The notes under the pieces are model-generated. The model was not told the origin of the DNA and searched no databases. It worked only from the letters and a program-made list of their open reading frames with translations. From positions 1 through 64,000 of the forward strand of contig NZ_JAIVKI010000023.1 of NCBI RefSeq assembly GCF_020524905.1: a DNA stretch of 64,000 bases, given 5' to 3'. Shown here in pieces: positions 19,074-28,419 of this stretch (position 1 is the stretch's first letter; each line of letters begins with the position of its first letter). Both the position numbers and the translations under genes were made by a program. This DNA comes from Microbulbifer variabilis. Its GTDB lineage: Bacteria > Pseudomonadota > Gammaproteobacteria > Pseudomonadales > Cellvibrionaceae.

Positions 19074-20837
19074 TCAAAATTCCTCGGGCTCGCCGATATC
19101 GGGCAATCCCGAGGCGGCGGCAATACCAAAACCCTGAGCGTAATCCACACCCATTCGGCAGAGTTTATCCATCAGTTCGGGGCTCTCGACATACTCTGCG
19201 ATGGTGCTGATACCCATGCGCTTGGCCAAGTGGTCAATGGTGCTGACCATCGCGCTGTCGATCTCATCTTCGAGCATATTGCGCACAAAACTCCCATCGA
19301 TCTTGAGGAAGTCCACCGGCAGCTGGCGCAGATAGGCCAGGGAGGAAACCCCGCGGCCAAAATCGTCCAGGGCAAAACTGCAGCCGGCGGCACGCAGCTT
19401 GTGGATAAAAATCAGTGCCCTTTCCAGGTTGTTAATAGCACTGGTCTCGGTGATTTCAAACTGTACCCTTGAAGGGGTAACTCCCTCCTCACTCATCGCT
19501 TCCAGCACAAAGTCTGCAAAGGTGTCATCACCGAGGCTAATGCCGGAAATATTAATGGCATAGCTTGCCGTGTCGATGCCGATCAATTGCTCCTGGGCCA
19601 TGTAGCGGAACACGCGGCGAATAACCCAGCGGTCCACTTCCTCAATCAGGCCGTAGCGCTCCGCCGCCGGCAGGAACAGCCCCGGGGAAATCACACCACC
19701 ATCACGCCCGCGCATACGCACCAGAATTTCATAATGATGGAGTTCGCGCGCGCCCTTAAGTGAAACCACCGGCTGCCGGTAGAGCATCAGGCGGTCCTCC
19801 CGTAAAGCCGCGTGAATTTCCGCTACCCAAGTAGACTCACGGCGCTTCTCCAGCACCTTGCGCGAGTCCCCAAACAGCTTGACTCGGTTGCGTCCCTGAT
19901 CCCTGGCCGAACAACAGGCGTCATTGGCGGTCGCCAACAGCTGGCTGGCACTGGGAGTGAATCGGTCTACACCCACCACTCCGACTGAGACGGCCACACG
20001 GCTGTCACTGCCCTGCCAGTGGAAGCTGAAGTCCTGTACAGATTCACGTAGCCGTGCCACCACGCGCCCGCCCTCTTCTAGGGTGCAGTCCCGCAACAAG
20101 ATGGCGAATTCATCGCTGCCCACTCGTGCAAATAAATCGGCCTTCGACAACCCCTGTTGCAGCAACGATACCAACTGCACCAGCAATTGGTCACCGGCGA
20201 CAAAACCCAGGGTGTCGTTGATCACTTTGAATTGGTAGACATCCAAATAAAGCAGCACATGGTGTTGGCGCTTATCGACGCATTGAGATAGAAGCTTTTG
20301 AAGCTCTCTCTCAAAATACTGTCGATTAGGCAGGCGGGTTAGCGCATCGTGGCTGGTCTGCCAACTAAGACGGGTAGACACCCGTCGGGCAGCGGAGGTA
20401 TCCCGTAAGACCAACACATAATTTTTCAGTGTGCCGGCATCCCATATAGCCATCACCTGCACAGAGACCTCCAGCGGCGGACGGCTTTCGCCAGATCGCC
20501 AGATATAGGCACGGATCTCTCGTACACTGGGCACTTCGTGATAGGGGGTATCGGGTATCAGTGCGGATAACGGCTCCCCGTGACTGTCGCAGAGCCGTAG
20601 GCCCTCGTTAACCGGCTGACCGGGCAAGAGCCCAACCAGATCCCCACTCATTTCACTCACCAGCGGATTGGCATACTGAACAATACCGCGGGGATCGGTG
20701 ACGATCACCCCGTCAGCAATTTCCCCCAGTGCCGCCTCCGCAGCCTGCAGGCTAATCTGCTCACAGGGTTTGAGTTGAGCCTCCAACTCCCCCAGCTGGC
20801 CGAGGTATTGCGCAGATTGAGGGTCAAACAAGGACAC
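19074..20837 (-). CDS. PAS-GGDEF-EAL cyclic-di-GMP signalling protein
   Basis: Cytosolic three-domain protein without membrane segments: a PAS domain (roughly 35-150), a GGDEF domain with the site written RVGSDEFAIL, and an EAL domain with YEILVRMRG and the loop-6 motif DDFGRG. The EAL part keeps the acidic and lysine residues expected for catalysis (for example LKIDGSFV), with EIL in place of EAL. GSDEF is a tolerated but uncommon active-site variant. I chose the GTG at 20837 because AAGGAG lies exactly seven bases upstream; the frame extends to a TTG at 20891. Net activity is more likely phosphodiesterase, by inference. It is transcribed alone, convergent with the kinase gene. Confidence 0.9.
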   Translation of the reverse strand: MSLFDPQSAQYLGQLGELEAQLKPCEQISLQAAEAALGEIADGVIVTDPRGIVQYANPLVSEMSGDLVGLLPGQPVNEGLRLCDSHGEPLSALIPDTPYHEVPSVREIRAYIWRSGESRPPLEVSVQVMAIWDAGTLKNYVLVLRDTSAARRVSTRLSWQTSHDALTRLPNRQYFERELQKLLSQCVDKRQHHVLLYLDVYQFKVINDTLGFVAGDQLLVQLVSLLQQGLSKADLFARVGSDEFAILLRDCTLEEGGRVVARLRESVQDFSFHWQGSDSRVAVSVGVVGVDRFTPSASQLLATANDACCSARDQGRNRVKLFGDSRKVLEKRRESTWVAEIHAALREDRLMLYRQPVVSLKGARELHHYEILVRMRGRDGGVISPGLFLPAAERYGLIEEVDRWVIRRVFRYMAQEQLIGIDTASYAINISGISLGDDTFADFVLEAMSEEGVTPSRVQFEITETSAINNLERALIFIHKLRAAGCSFALDDFGRGVSSLAYLRQLPVDFLKIDGSFVRNMLEDEIDSAMVSTIDHLAKRMGISTIAEYVESPELMDKLCRMGVDYAQGFGIAAASGLPDIGEPEEF

Positions 20838-21016
20838 AGCCGCACTCCTTGCGGGAACCGAAACGCACCATAGAAACGATCGTAAAAACAACCGGAAATG
20901 GAACGTCGTTGCAAAATATGGGCGAACGTAACGCTATCATCGCCCAAGATCGCCGGTTTTATTCAATTATCCTGTCTCCAGCTGACCCCTCTCCTACAGG
21001 CCTTTAAATTGCACAC

Positions 21017-21586
21017 TCAGAGATTTGCGCGCAAGAAATTTTTCAGCTTTTCATCTTCAAACACCCGTTGCATGGTCGCGCTCAGCAGACCATTTACCCG
21101 GCTTTCCACCTCTTCCCGGCTGGGTTTGATCAGGTTGCGGTCTTTACCCGAGGTACTATAAGTCCCGAAGTAGGTAGCATGGCCTGCCTTAACCTCCAGG
21201 TGAATTTCGGCAGAAGTATCAATCTGGTTGGTATAGACGGTGTTAGGGCTGTTGTAAGTCAGCTTCACTAATTTTGCCGTCACCTGCACCTCAGGAGCCG
21301 AGTCAGTGATCCGGAAAGACCAGTTGGCAAAGCCCTCACTCAAGCCGAAGGCAATGGCTCTGCCCGCGTCATTGGCGATACTCACCTGAGAGGTATCTGC
21401 ATAGACACCGCCGAGGGAACCCAGACCGCCACCGGGTAGTTCATTGATCCCGCGAACATTGAGACTGTGCCCCGCACCAATGGATTCGGGAGCCACCTGA
21501 ACCTGAGGGTGCAGACGAATTTGTAGTGGACTGTGAGCACATCCAGCCAAGACCAGGGCCCCCACCAATAACAACAATTTCTTCAT
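21017..21586 (-). CDS. YajG-like lipoprotein
   Basis: Predicted outer- or inner-membrane lipoprotein of 189 residues. The signal peptide MKKLLLLVGALVLAGC ends in the lipobox LAGC. The remainder matches the YajG family pattern, with VRGINELPG-like, SIANDAGRAI and VQVTAKLVKLTYNS segments. Function unknown. The start is the ATG at 21586 behind AAGGAAAG; the frame also reaches a GTG five codons earlier. It is the last gene of a three-gene minus-strand run with the PCuAC protein and the TPR lipoprotein. Confidence 0.8.
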   Translation of the reverse strand: MKKLLLLVGALVLAGCAHSPLQIRLHPQVQVAPESIGAGHSLNVRGINELPGGGLGSLGGVYADTSQVSIANDAGRAIAFGLSEGFANWSFRITDSAPEVQVTAKLVKLTYNSPNTVYTNQIDTSAEIHLEVKAGHATYFGTYSTSGKDRNLIKPSREEVESRVNGLLSATMQRVFEDEKLKNFLRANL

Positions 21587-21616
21587 TTTTCTTTCCTTCA
21601 CTTCAACAAAAACTAG

Positions 21617-22099
21617 TTACCCTGCACTGCCATGATGGCGGTGGTGATCTTTTTCAAGCATCTCCCGCCCCATAATGGGTACCAGGACCTCCAAACTGCT
21701 TCCATCGGCAAAGAGCAGGCGCAGTGGTAGTGATTCTCCCGCCCTGAGTCGTACTCCGTGAATCATCAGGTGTACGCCTCCTGGTACCATCTGTAATTTC
21801 TCGCCAGCGGCTATCGCCAGTTTCTCCAGAGGGCGCATTCGACTGACACCCTGCGCTCGTTCAGTGGTATGTAAATTCGCAGAGCCCTTTGCATCACCAG
21901 ACAGCTCTATGGCAGTCAATTGCAGCAAGCGCTCTCCGGTATTGTGGAGAGACAGGTAGGCCGCGCTCATAGGTGCTCCCGGCGGTGTCTCGCGGGCATA
22001 GCCTTCAACCAAAAGGGACTGAGTGAGGGCTGAAACCCCCACTGTGTAAAAAAGGCTGCTTGTTAGCAGTACCCATGCAAAAAAACCCGTCCTTCTCAC
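21617..22099 (-). CDS. PCuAC-family periplasmic copper chaperone
   Basis: Exported protein of 160 residues with an N-terminal signal segment (about 5-24). The Cu(I) site matches H-x10-M-x21-H-x-M exactly: the first histidine in LHTTERAQGVSRM and the last two ligands in GGVHLMIHG. The usual HEM at the first position is HTT. A histidine-rich C-terminal tail (DHHRHHGSAG) could bind extra metal. PCuAC proteins deliver copper to cytochrome oxidase; no Sco or oxidase gene lies nearby, so here it may serve general copper handling beside DsbD. It overlaps the upstream lipoprotein gene by four bases (ATGA), so translation is coupled. Confidence 0.9.
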   Translation of the reverse strand: MRRTGFFAWVLLTSSLFYTVGVSALTQSLLVEGYARETPPGAPMSAAYLSLHNTGERLLQLTAIELSGDAKGSANLHTTERAQGVSRMRPLEKLAIAAGEKLQMVPGGVHLMIHGVRLRAGESLPLRLLFADGSSLEVLVPIMGREMLEKDHHRHHGSAG

Positions 22100-22821
22100 A
22101 GTTCCCCTCCACTGGGCTGAATAAGTAGTAAACGCGCGGGGCTACCGATCTTAATATCGCCCCGCACCCGATAGCCGGGCACCGCCTCGCGCAACTGCTG
22201 GTAAACCCAGCGACCTTCAGCATCATCCCCGGCGACGATAATGACACGCAGCTGCTCACTACGGATGCGCTGGGCCACTTGGCGCAGCTGTGCGATAAGT
22301 TTTTCAGACCTGGCTCTGAGCTCCGCTTGCGGCAGGCCGATAGCCTCTCCTTGTGGCAAATCCAGTTGTGCGCGACCGCGCTCTCGGGCCAGTTGGGTGC
22401 GCACCTCGGCGACCAAGGGATTGCCCGGAGCCAACATCTCTGCGCGCTGCAACAAGCTCGCTACTTCCGCAAAAGCGCGCCTGCGCAGCGCCTCCCGTGC
22501 CTGCTCTACATAGGTGACCACTATTGTCTGGATTCCTGTCTTGGCACGGCGGTTGCCTGGGTCCAACTGTTGCACATTCAGGTAATAGTCATAAGCGCTG
22601 GCACCGGCGGGCTGGGTCAGATGGCCCTTGCGCAAGGCCTGTTCGGCGCGCTTTAAGAAATACGCCACATTGTTGCGGCGCACCTCCTCGACTGAAGGCT
22701 TAGCCTTTTGCGGCGGTGGACTGGGCGGAGGAGGAAGTGGCTTGTTCGAAGCACAGGCACCGAGTAACACAGCCATCAATAGATAGATAGCAAAGCTGTG
22801 AAGGCGTTCTAGTGACGGCAA
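22096..22821 (-). CDS. TPR-like lipoprotein of unknown function
   Basis: Predicted lipoprotein of 241 residues with lipobox LLGAC, then a proline-rich spacer (PPPPSPPP) and helical repeats of TPR character (about 45-145, for example AYDYYLNVQQLDPGNRRAKTG and EVASLLQRAEMLAPGNPLVAE). The C-terminal 70 residues include VIIVAGDDAEGRWVYQQLREAVPGYRVRGDI, which looks like a small alpha/beta domain comparable to the part of BON or OmpA-like proteins that handles redundancy of periplasmic repeats; I cannot name it. It is coupled to the copper chaperone gene by a four-base overlap and divergent from dsbD, sharing a 120-bp intergenic region. Confidence 0.7.
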   Translation of the reverse strand: MPSLERLHSFAIYLLMAVLLGACASNKPLPPPPSPPPQKAKPSVEEVRRNNVAYFLKRAEQALRKGHLTQPAGASAYDYYLNVQQLDPGNRRAKTGIQTIVVTYVEQAREALRRRAFAEVASLLQRAEMLAPGNPLVAEVRTQLARERGRAQLDLPQGEAIGLPQAELRARSEKLIAQLRQVAQRIRSEQLRVIIVAGDDAEGRWVYQQLREAVPGYRVRGDIKIGSPARLLLIQPSGGEL

Positions 22822-22941
22822 AGCAATCCCCCGTTGTTGTTTTTTTGTACCACTGGCGTCGCTATACTGCAGACGCGACTGAACCCCCGTCCGGCGCTGC
22901 AGTCAGAACCATGCGCCCGACTATAATGAATTTTTTCATCT

Positions 22942-24750
22942 ATGGCTGTGATGACCAAAAATTTCAGAAATAATTTCCTCGTTCTGCTGGCAATATTGTT
23001 ATGCCTGCCCGCTATCAATACATTTGCTCAGGCCGGGAGTAACCCTTTCGCTTCTTCCATCGGTCAGCAGGAAAACACCTTCCTGCCTGTAGACGAGGCC
23101 TACCGGCAGGACCTGCTACTGAGCGGCAATCAGCTCAGCGCCCTGTTTGAAATCGCCCCGGAATACTATCTCTACCGTGACAAACTTGCCCTGTACCGTA
23201 TCGAAAACGGACAAAAAACCGCGATCCCCCTAGATCTACCCAGCGGTGAAGTTATCTGGGATGACTACTTCGAAAAGGAGACCGAGGTCTATCGCGGTCA
23301 GCTGGAATTCCCCATTCCCTTCACTGGCACCCCCCAAAACTTACAACTAGAGCTGCACTACCAGGGTTGCGCCGACGCGGGGCTCTGCTATCCACCACAG
23401 GTTCGCCACTACCGCGTAAATATCGCCTCAGGCAGCATCCAACCTATTGACGACGGTTTCCAGGGCACCGCCTCGGGGTCAGGCGGCACCTCTTCGAGCA
23501 CACCCCAGAGCGAGTCTGGCAGCGCCATCACACTACCCCTGGCCCTACTCTTTGCCTTTGCCGGTGGATTACTGCTCAACTTGATGCCCTGTGTCTTTCC
23601 GGTACTCTCGATTAAATTGCTGGCGGTGAGCCAGGCGGCACAGAACGACAGCCAGCGCCATCACCACGGCTGGGCCTACGCCGCCGGCGTGGTACTGAGC
23701 TTTGTCGCCATTGCCGCAACTATGCTTGCACTGCGCGCCGGGGGTGAGGCGATCGGCTGGGGATTCCAGCTACAGTCTCCCTGGCTGGTGGCAGCCTTAG
23801 CCTATCTATTCTTTATCATGGGGCTCAGTCTTTCCGGTGTCACAGAGATCGGCAGCAGCCTGATGGGCATTGGCAGCAATTTAAGCAACAGCCAAGGGCT
23901 GCGCGGCTCATTCACCTCCGGCGCTCTGGCCTCCCTGGTAGCCAGTCCCTGTACCGCCCCCCTGATGGGCTCGGCACTGGGTTTTGCGGTCACACAGTCT
24001 GCTGCTGTGGCGCTCAGCGTATTCGCCGCTCTTGGCGCCGGTATGGCCGCACCCTTTCTACTTCTCACTTATATCCCCGCGCTGGTGGACAAACTTCCAC
24101 GCCCAGGCCCCTGGATGGACCGACTGAAACAACTGTTAGCCTTCCCCATGTACTTGACCGCAGTCTGGCTGCTCTGGGTATTGGGGCGTCAGGCGGGGGG
24201 CGACGGTGTCACCCTGGTGCTTAGCGGCGCTGTCGCTATCGCCTTTGCCCTATGGCTCTGGCCCAGCCCTCAGTGGCACTGGCTGCGGGGTTCGGTGGCG
24301 GTTGTGGCCCTGAGCTTTGCACTGATATTGCTGCCGCGCCTCAGCACCGCTCCCCAGGCACAGCAGCAGACCAGCGACTACTGGCAACCCTACTCGGCTG
24401 AACTCTTGGAAGCGGCGCGTAAAGAAGGGCGTCCGATACTGACAAATATGACAGCCGCCTGGTGTATTACCTGCCTTGCCAATGAAAAGGTCGTTTTGTC
24501 GAGCGATGCGGTGAGCCAGGCTATCGAGAAACTGGGGGTAGTGGCCCTGAAAGGAGACTGGACGAATCAGGACCCGCGTATCAGCGAACTCCTGGCGAAG
24601 TACGGCCGTACCAGTGTACCACTCTACTTGCTCTACCCTGCCAATGGTGGCGAGGCCAAAATCCTGCCGCAAATCCTCTCCCGCGAGGAGCTCTTGATGG
24701 AGCTTGAGGCCGCCGCCGGCAGCCGGCTCCGCACAACCTCTATTCCGTAA
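22942..24750 (+). CDS. dsbD: Thiol:disulfide interchange protein DsbD
   Basis: Inner-membrane protein that moves electrons from cytosolic thioredoxin to periplasmic DsbC/DsbG and cytochrome c maturation. After a signal peptide (about 8-30) the alpha domain contains the Cys pair of GCADAGLCYP; the central eight-helix beta domain has the cysteines of LMPCVFPVL and ASPCTAPLMG; the thioredoxin-like gamma domain has WCITC (C508/C511), where the common form is WCVAC. All three redox pairs are therefore present. Length is 602 residues. The -10 element TATAAT (22922-22927) is close to the start; no Shine-Dalgarno sequence is visible, and the fourth codon ATG is an alternative start. Confidence 0.95.
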   Translation: MAVMTKNFRNNFLVLLAILLCLPAINTFAQAGSNPFASSIGQQENTFLPVDEAYRQDLLLSGNQLSALFEIAPEYYLYRDKLALYRIENGQKTAIPLDLPSGEVIWDDYFEKETEVYRGQLEFPIPFTGTPQNLQLELHYQGCADAGLCYPPQVRHYRVNIASGSIQPIDDGFQGTASGSGGTSSSTPQSESGSAITLPLALLFAFAGGLLLNLMPCVFPVLSIKLLAVSQAAQNDSQRHHHGWAYAAGVVLSFVAIAATMLALRAGGEAIGWGFQLQSPWLVAALAYLFFIMGLSLSGVTEIGSSLMGIGSNLSNSQGLRGSFTSGALASLVASPCTAPLMGSALGFAVTQSAAVALSVFAALGAGMAAPFLLLTYIPALVDKLPRPGPWMDRLKQLLAFPMYLTAVWLLWVLGRQAGGDGVTLVLSGAVAIAFALWLWPSPQWHWLRGSVAVVALSFALILLPRLSTAPQAQQQTSDYWQPYSAELLEAARKEGRPILTNMTAAWCITCLANEKVVLSSDAVSQAIEKLGVVALKGDWTNQDPRISELLAKYGRTSVPLYLLYPANGGEAKILPQILSREELLMELEAAAGSRLRTTSIP

Positions 24751-25010
24751 GAAGAGACTTCCGCCTTTGTAGCCAATTGCAGGGGTAAAAAAGCCACAGC
24801 ACGGATATTTTGCGCTAATTTTTGGCCAAATATCGCCGAACTGCCGCTAACTTCGATAAACTGCCCAGCAGGCATGGACAGGGAGTCACTTTTGCGGCAC
24901 ACTCGCCTAAAGCACTCGGGCAAATAAGCCAAAATTTCGAGTTTGCCCGCAAGATAGCCAACTTTAGACCAATTTTTTAGGTTTTTCGGCAACTTTCCCT
25001 AGGGCGCACT

Positions 25011-25466
25011 ATGGCTAAAATTCTTCTCCTGCACGGCCCCAATCTCAATTTGCTCGGCAGCCGCGAGCCACATATCTACGGTGCCACCACGCTCGCGGAA
25101 ATTAATCTGGCCTCCGAGCGCCAGTGTGAGGACGCCGGGCACCAACTGGAAACCCTGCAGAGCAACAGCGAATCCGCCCTGGTGGAACGCATTCATTTGG
25201 CCGCCAAAACCGGCGTAGACTTTATAGTGATTAATCCCGCTGCTTATACCCATACCAGTGTGGCATTGCGAGATGCCTTGGCGGGTGTCGCAATACCGTT
25301 TATCGAGCTGCATCTTTCCAACCCTCATGCCCGAGAGGCATTTAGGCACCATTCCTATCTATCTGACTTAGCCCGTGGTGTGGTGTGTGGCTTCGGCCCA
25401 CACAGCTACACCCTGGCACTTCAGGCGGCCATACACCAACTGGGTATGGCGCCTCAAAATCAATGA
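25011..25466 (+). CDS. aroQ: Type II 3-dehydroquinate dehydratase
   Basis: Third shikimate-pathway enzyme, a dodecameric cytosolic protein of 151 residues. Family motifs are all present: [18 protein letters not shown] with the catalytic tyrosine in the flexible loop, [30 protein letters not shown] and [17 protein letters not shown] with the catalytic histidine region. It begins the conserved aroQ-accB-accC-prmA cluster of gammaproteobacteria. The 260-bp upstream gap contains an inverted repeat (CGGGCAAA and TTTGCCCG) that might be regulatory. Confidence 0.97.
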   Translation: MAKILLLHGPNLNLLGSREPHIYGATTLAEINLASERQCEDAGHQLETLQSNSESALVERIHLAAKTGVDFIVINPAAYTHTSVALRDALAGVAIPFIELHLSNPHAREAFRHHSYLSDLARGVVCGFGPHSYTLALQAAIHQLGMAPQNQ

Positions 25467-25490
25467 ATCAAACCTGCGAGTGAATGAACT

Positions 25491-25970
25491 ATGGATATCC
25501 GCAAAATTAAAAAACTGATTGAGCTGCTCGAAGAATCGGATATCGGCGAGCTGGAAATTAAAGAGGGTGAAGAGTCTGTGCGCATCAGCCGCGGCGTCAG
25601 CGGCGCGGCCCAACCGGTCGCTCCAATTTACAGCGCCCCTTACGGCGCCCCAATGGCGCCAGCGCCGGCTCCAATAGCACCAGCCCAAAGTGCGGCCCCG
25701 GCAGTAGAGGAAAAAGAAACCAAACCGACAATCAGCGGCCACGCGGTGAAGTCGCCGATGGTGGGTACTTTTTACGCGGCGCCCAGCCCCGGTGCCGAGC
25801 CCTTCGTCAAAGTGGGCCAGCAGGTTAAGGTCGGCGATGTAGTGTGCATCGTAGAAGCGATGAAAATGATGAACCAGATTGAGGCCGACAAGGCCGGCAC
25901 TGTCGAATCCATCCTGCTCGAAGACGGCCAGCCGGTAGAGTTCGATCAACCGCTCGTGACCATCGTCTGA
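25491..25970 (+). CDS. accB: Biotin carboxyl carrier protein of acetyl-CoA carboxylase
   Basis: Carrier subunit of acetyl-CoA carboxylase. The N-terminal part (1-45, [23 protein letters not shown]) mediates complex assembly; an Ala/Pro-rich linker (about 45-80) follows; the C-terminal biotinyl domain carries K125 in the sequence [11 protein letters not shown] as the biotinylation site. Length 159 residues. It lies 24 bp after aroQ and 15 bp before accC, the usual operon. Confidence 0.98.
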   Translation: MDIRKIKKLIELLEESDIGELEIKEGEESVRISRGVSGAAQPVAPIYSAPYGAPMAPAPAPIAPAQSAAPAVEEKETKPTISGHAVKSPMVGTFYAAPSPGAEPFVKVGQQVKVGDVVCIVEAMKMMNQIEADKAGTVESILLEDGQPVEFDQPLVTIV

Positions 25971-25985
25971 GCGGGGTAAGTCACT

Positions 25986-27326
25986 ATGTTCGACAAAATC
26001 CTAATCGCCAACCGCGGCGAAATCGCCCTGCGGATTTTGCGCGCCTGCAAAGAGATGGGCATCGCCACAGTTGCGGTTCATTCTTTGGTGGATCGCAACC
26101 TGAAGCACGTGCGCCTGGCCGATGAGTCGGTCTGTATTGGCCCCAACCCCTCTTCGCAGAGCTACCTGAATATTCCAGCCCTGATTTCCGCCATGGAAAT
26201 CACCGACGCGGTGGCCGTACACCCCGGCTACGGCTTCCTCGCAGAAAACGCCGACTTTGCCGAGCAGGTACAAAAAAGCGGCTTTACCTTTATCGGCCCG
26301 GACCCGGATGTGATCCGCCTGATGGGCGATAAAGTATCCGCTATCGCCGCCATGAAAAAGGCCGGCGTTCCCACAGTACCGGGTTCCGATGGCCCTCTGC
26401 CAGATAACAATGAGCGCTGCCTGGAGATCGGTGAAAAAGTCGGTTACCCGGTGATTATCAAGGCCGCAGCCGGTGGCGGTGGCCGCGGTATGCGCGTGGT
26501 ACACCGTGCCGAAGACCTGATCAACGCCATCGCCGTGACCAAATCCGAGGCCCAGGCCGCCTTCGGCGACGGCACCGTGTACCTGGAGAAGTTTCTACAG
26601 AACCCGCGCCACGTAGAAATCCAGGTAATGTCCGACGGACAAGGGAATGCCATACATCTTGGAGATCGCGACTGCTCCCTGCAGCGCCGCCACCAGAAGG
26701 TGCTTGAGGAAGCACCAGCCCCCGGCATCCCCGACGAGGTGCGCCACCAAGTGCACGAGTCCTGCGTACAGGCCTGTATTGATATCGGCTACCGTGGCGC
26801 TGGCACTTTCGAATTCCTCTATGAAGATGAGCGCTTCTACTTCATCGAGATGAACACCCGTATCCAGGTGGAGCACCCTGTCACCGAAATGGTGACCGGC
26901 ATAGATCTGATCAAGGAGCAGATTCGCGTCTGTGCCGGCGAGAAGCTCTCCATCAAGCAGGAAGATATCGTAATACGCGGGCACGCCTTCGAGTGCCGTA
27001 TCAACGCGGAAGATCCTCAGACTTTCTTCCCCAGCCCCGGCAAGGTTAACAATTTCCATATGCCCGGCGGCCTGGGAGTGCGCGTGGATTCGCACCTCTA
27101 CTCCGGCTATACGGTTCCCCCCAACTACGACTCAATGATCGCCAAGCTGATTACCCACGCCGAAGATCGCGAGACTGCCCTGGCGCGCATGCGCGTGGCC
27201 CTGTCCGAGCTGGTCGTGGATGGTATCAAGACCAATATTCCCCTTCAGGAAGAGCTGGTCCGCGATGAAGCCTTTGCCAAAGGTGGGGTCAATATTCACT
27301 ATCTGGAGAAGAAGCTGGGGCTCTAA
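25986..27326 (+). CDS. accC: Biotin carboxylase subunit of acetyl-CoA carboxylase
   Basis: ATP-grasp enzyme that carboxylates the biotin on AccB. The N-terminal [23 protein letters not shown], the glycine-rich ATP lid [33 protein letters not shown], and [16 protein letters not shown] with the metal and catalytic residues are all intact. Length 446 residues, as expected. Separated from accB by 15 bp. Confidence 0.98.
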   Translation: MFDKILIANRGEIALRILRACKEMGIATVAVHSLVDRNLKHVRLADESVCIGPNPSSQSYLNIPALISAMEITDAVAVHPGYGFLAENADFAEQVQKSGFTFIGPDPDVIRLMGDKVSAIAAMKKAGVPTVPGSDGPLPDNNERCLEIGEKVGYPVIIKAAAGGGGRGMRVVHRAEDLINAIAVTKSEAQAAFGDGTVYLEKFLQNPRHVEIQVMSDGQGNAIHLGDRDCSLQRRHQKVLEEAPAPGIPDEVRHQVHESCVQACIDIGYRGAGTFEFLYEDERFYFIEMNTRIQVEHPVTEMVTGIDLIKEQIRVCAGEKLSIKQEDIVIRGHAFECRINAEDPQTFFPSPGKVNNFHMPGGLGVRVDSHLYSGYTVPPNYDSMIAKLITHAEDRETALARMRVALSELVVDGIKTNIPLQEELVRDEAFAKGGVNIHYLEKKLGL

Positions 27327-27462
27327 CCCTCGCCAGCCGGGGCAAAGTTGGAGAGAATTGCGTTCACAATACGATGACACCGGGCGCCAGGGATGGCGGC
27401 GGACATCGCATCAACAGGGTGGCATTACCACCTGAATTGCAGTTACTCACCACGGAATTCCT

Positions 27463-28344
27463 ATGCCCTGGCTACAACTCCGCGTCGACACCGATCGTGC
27501 CCATGCGGAAAAAATCGAAAACGCCCTGCTTTTTGCCGGCGCCGTATCCGTTACCCTGCAGGACAACGCAGACCAACCCATTCTCGAACCCGGACTCGGC
27601 GAAGTCCCCCTGTGGGATCAAACGCGGGTTACCGGCTTGTTCGATGCCGAAGTCGATACCGGCGTCACCGAGGCCAAAGCCGCCTCTTTCCTGTGCGAAC
27701 TCCTACCCAATGCCCGCTGGGACCAGCTCGAAGATAAAGACTGGGAGCGCGAGTGGATGTCGCACTACAAACCCATCCAGTGCGGCGACAACTTGTGGAT
27801 CTGTCCAAGCTGGTGCGAGCCGCCCCAACCGGAAGCGGTGAACCTGCTGCTAGACCCCGGGCTCGCATTCGGCACAGGCACTCACCCCACAACCTTCCTG
27901 TGCCTACGCTGGTTGGCGCAAGAACCCCTGCAGGGAAAGAGCGCCATCGACTTCGGCTGCGGCTCCGGCATCCTCGGAATCGGCGCTTTACTACTCGGTG
28001 CCGAACACGCCATGGGTACCGATATCGACCCCCAGGCCCTGATTGCCAGTCGAGACAACGCCGTGCGCAACGGCATAGATCCGCAGCGCTTCCCGGTTTA
28101 TTTACCGGAACAGATGCCACAGGAAGCTGCCGATATCATGCTTGCCAATATCCTTGCCGGCCCACTGGTTCAACTCTCCGCACAATTGATTGCTCTCATC
28201 AAGATCGGCGGGCGCATCTGCCTGTCCGGCATCCTCGCCTCCCAGGCGGAACAGGTAAAAACCGCCTACGCAGAGAGTATCGACTTTGATGAGGATGCCG
28301 AGCACGAGGGCTGGGTACGTTTGAGCGGCACTCGGAATCGCTAA
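27463..28344 (+). CDS. prmA: Ribosomal protein L11 methyltransferase
   Basis: SAM-dependent enzyme trimethylating ribosomal protein L11. An N-terminal substrate-recognition domain (1-95) precedes the Rossmann methyltransferase domain, with LDPGLAFGTGTHPTT, DFGCGSGILGIGALLLG as SAM motif I, GTDIDPQA, and the catalytic loop DIMLANILAGPL. Length 293 residues. It follows accC after a 136-bp gap, keeping the usual order. Confidence 0.96.
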   Translation: MPWLQLRVDTDRAHAEKIENALLFAGAVSVTLQDNADQPILEPGLGEVPLWDQTRVTGLFDAEVDTGVTEAKAASFLCELLPNARWDQLEDKDWEREWMSHYKPIQCGDNLWICPSWCEPPQPEAVNLLLDPGLAFGTGTHPTTFLCLRWLAQEPLQGKSAIDFGCGSGILGIGALLLGAEHAMGTDIDPQALIASRDNAVRNGIDPQRFPVYLPEQMPQEAADIMLANILAGPLVQLSAQLIALIKIGGRICLSGILASQAEQVKTAYAESIDFDEDAEHEGWVRLSGTRNR

Positions 28345-28419
28345 ATACGCCAGCCAGCACTACGCGGGGACCCGACAGACTGATAAACTTGAGCGCAAAA
28401 TAAACTGCGCCATAGTCGA

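Noticed and set aside
24751..25010. Riboswitch or RNA gene upstream of aroQ.
   Set aside because: Only one 8-bp inverted repeat (CGGGCAAA and TTTGCCCG) with a long loop; no known riboswitch core.
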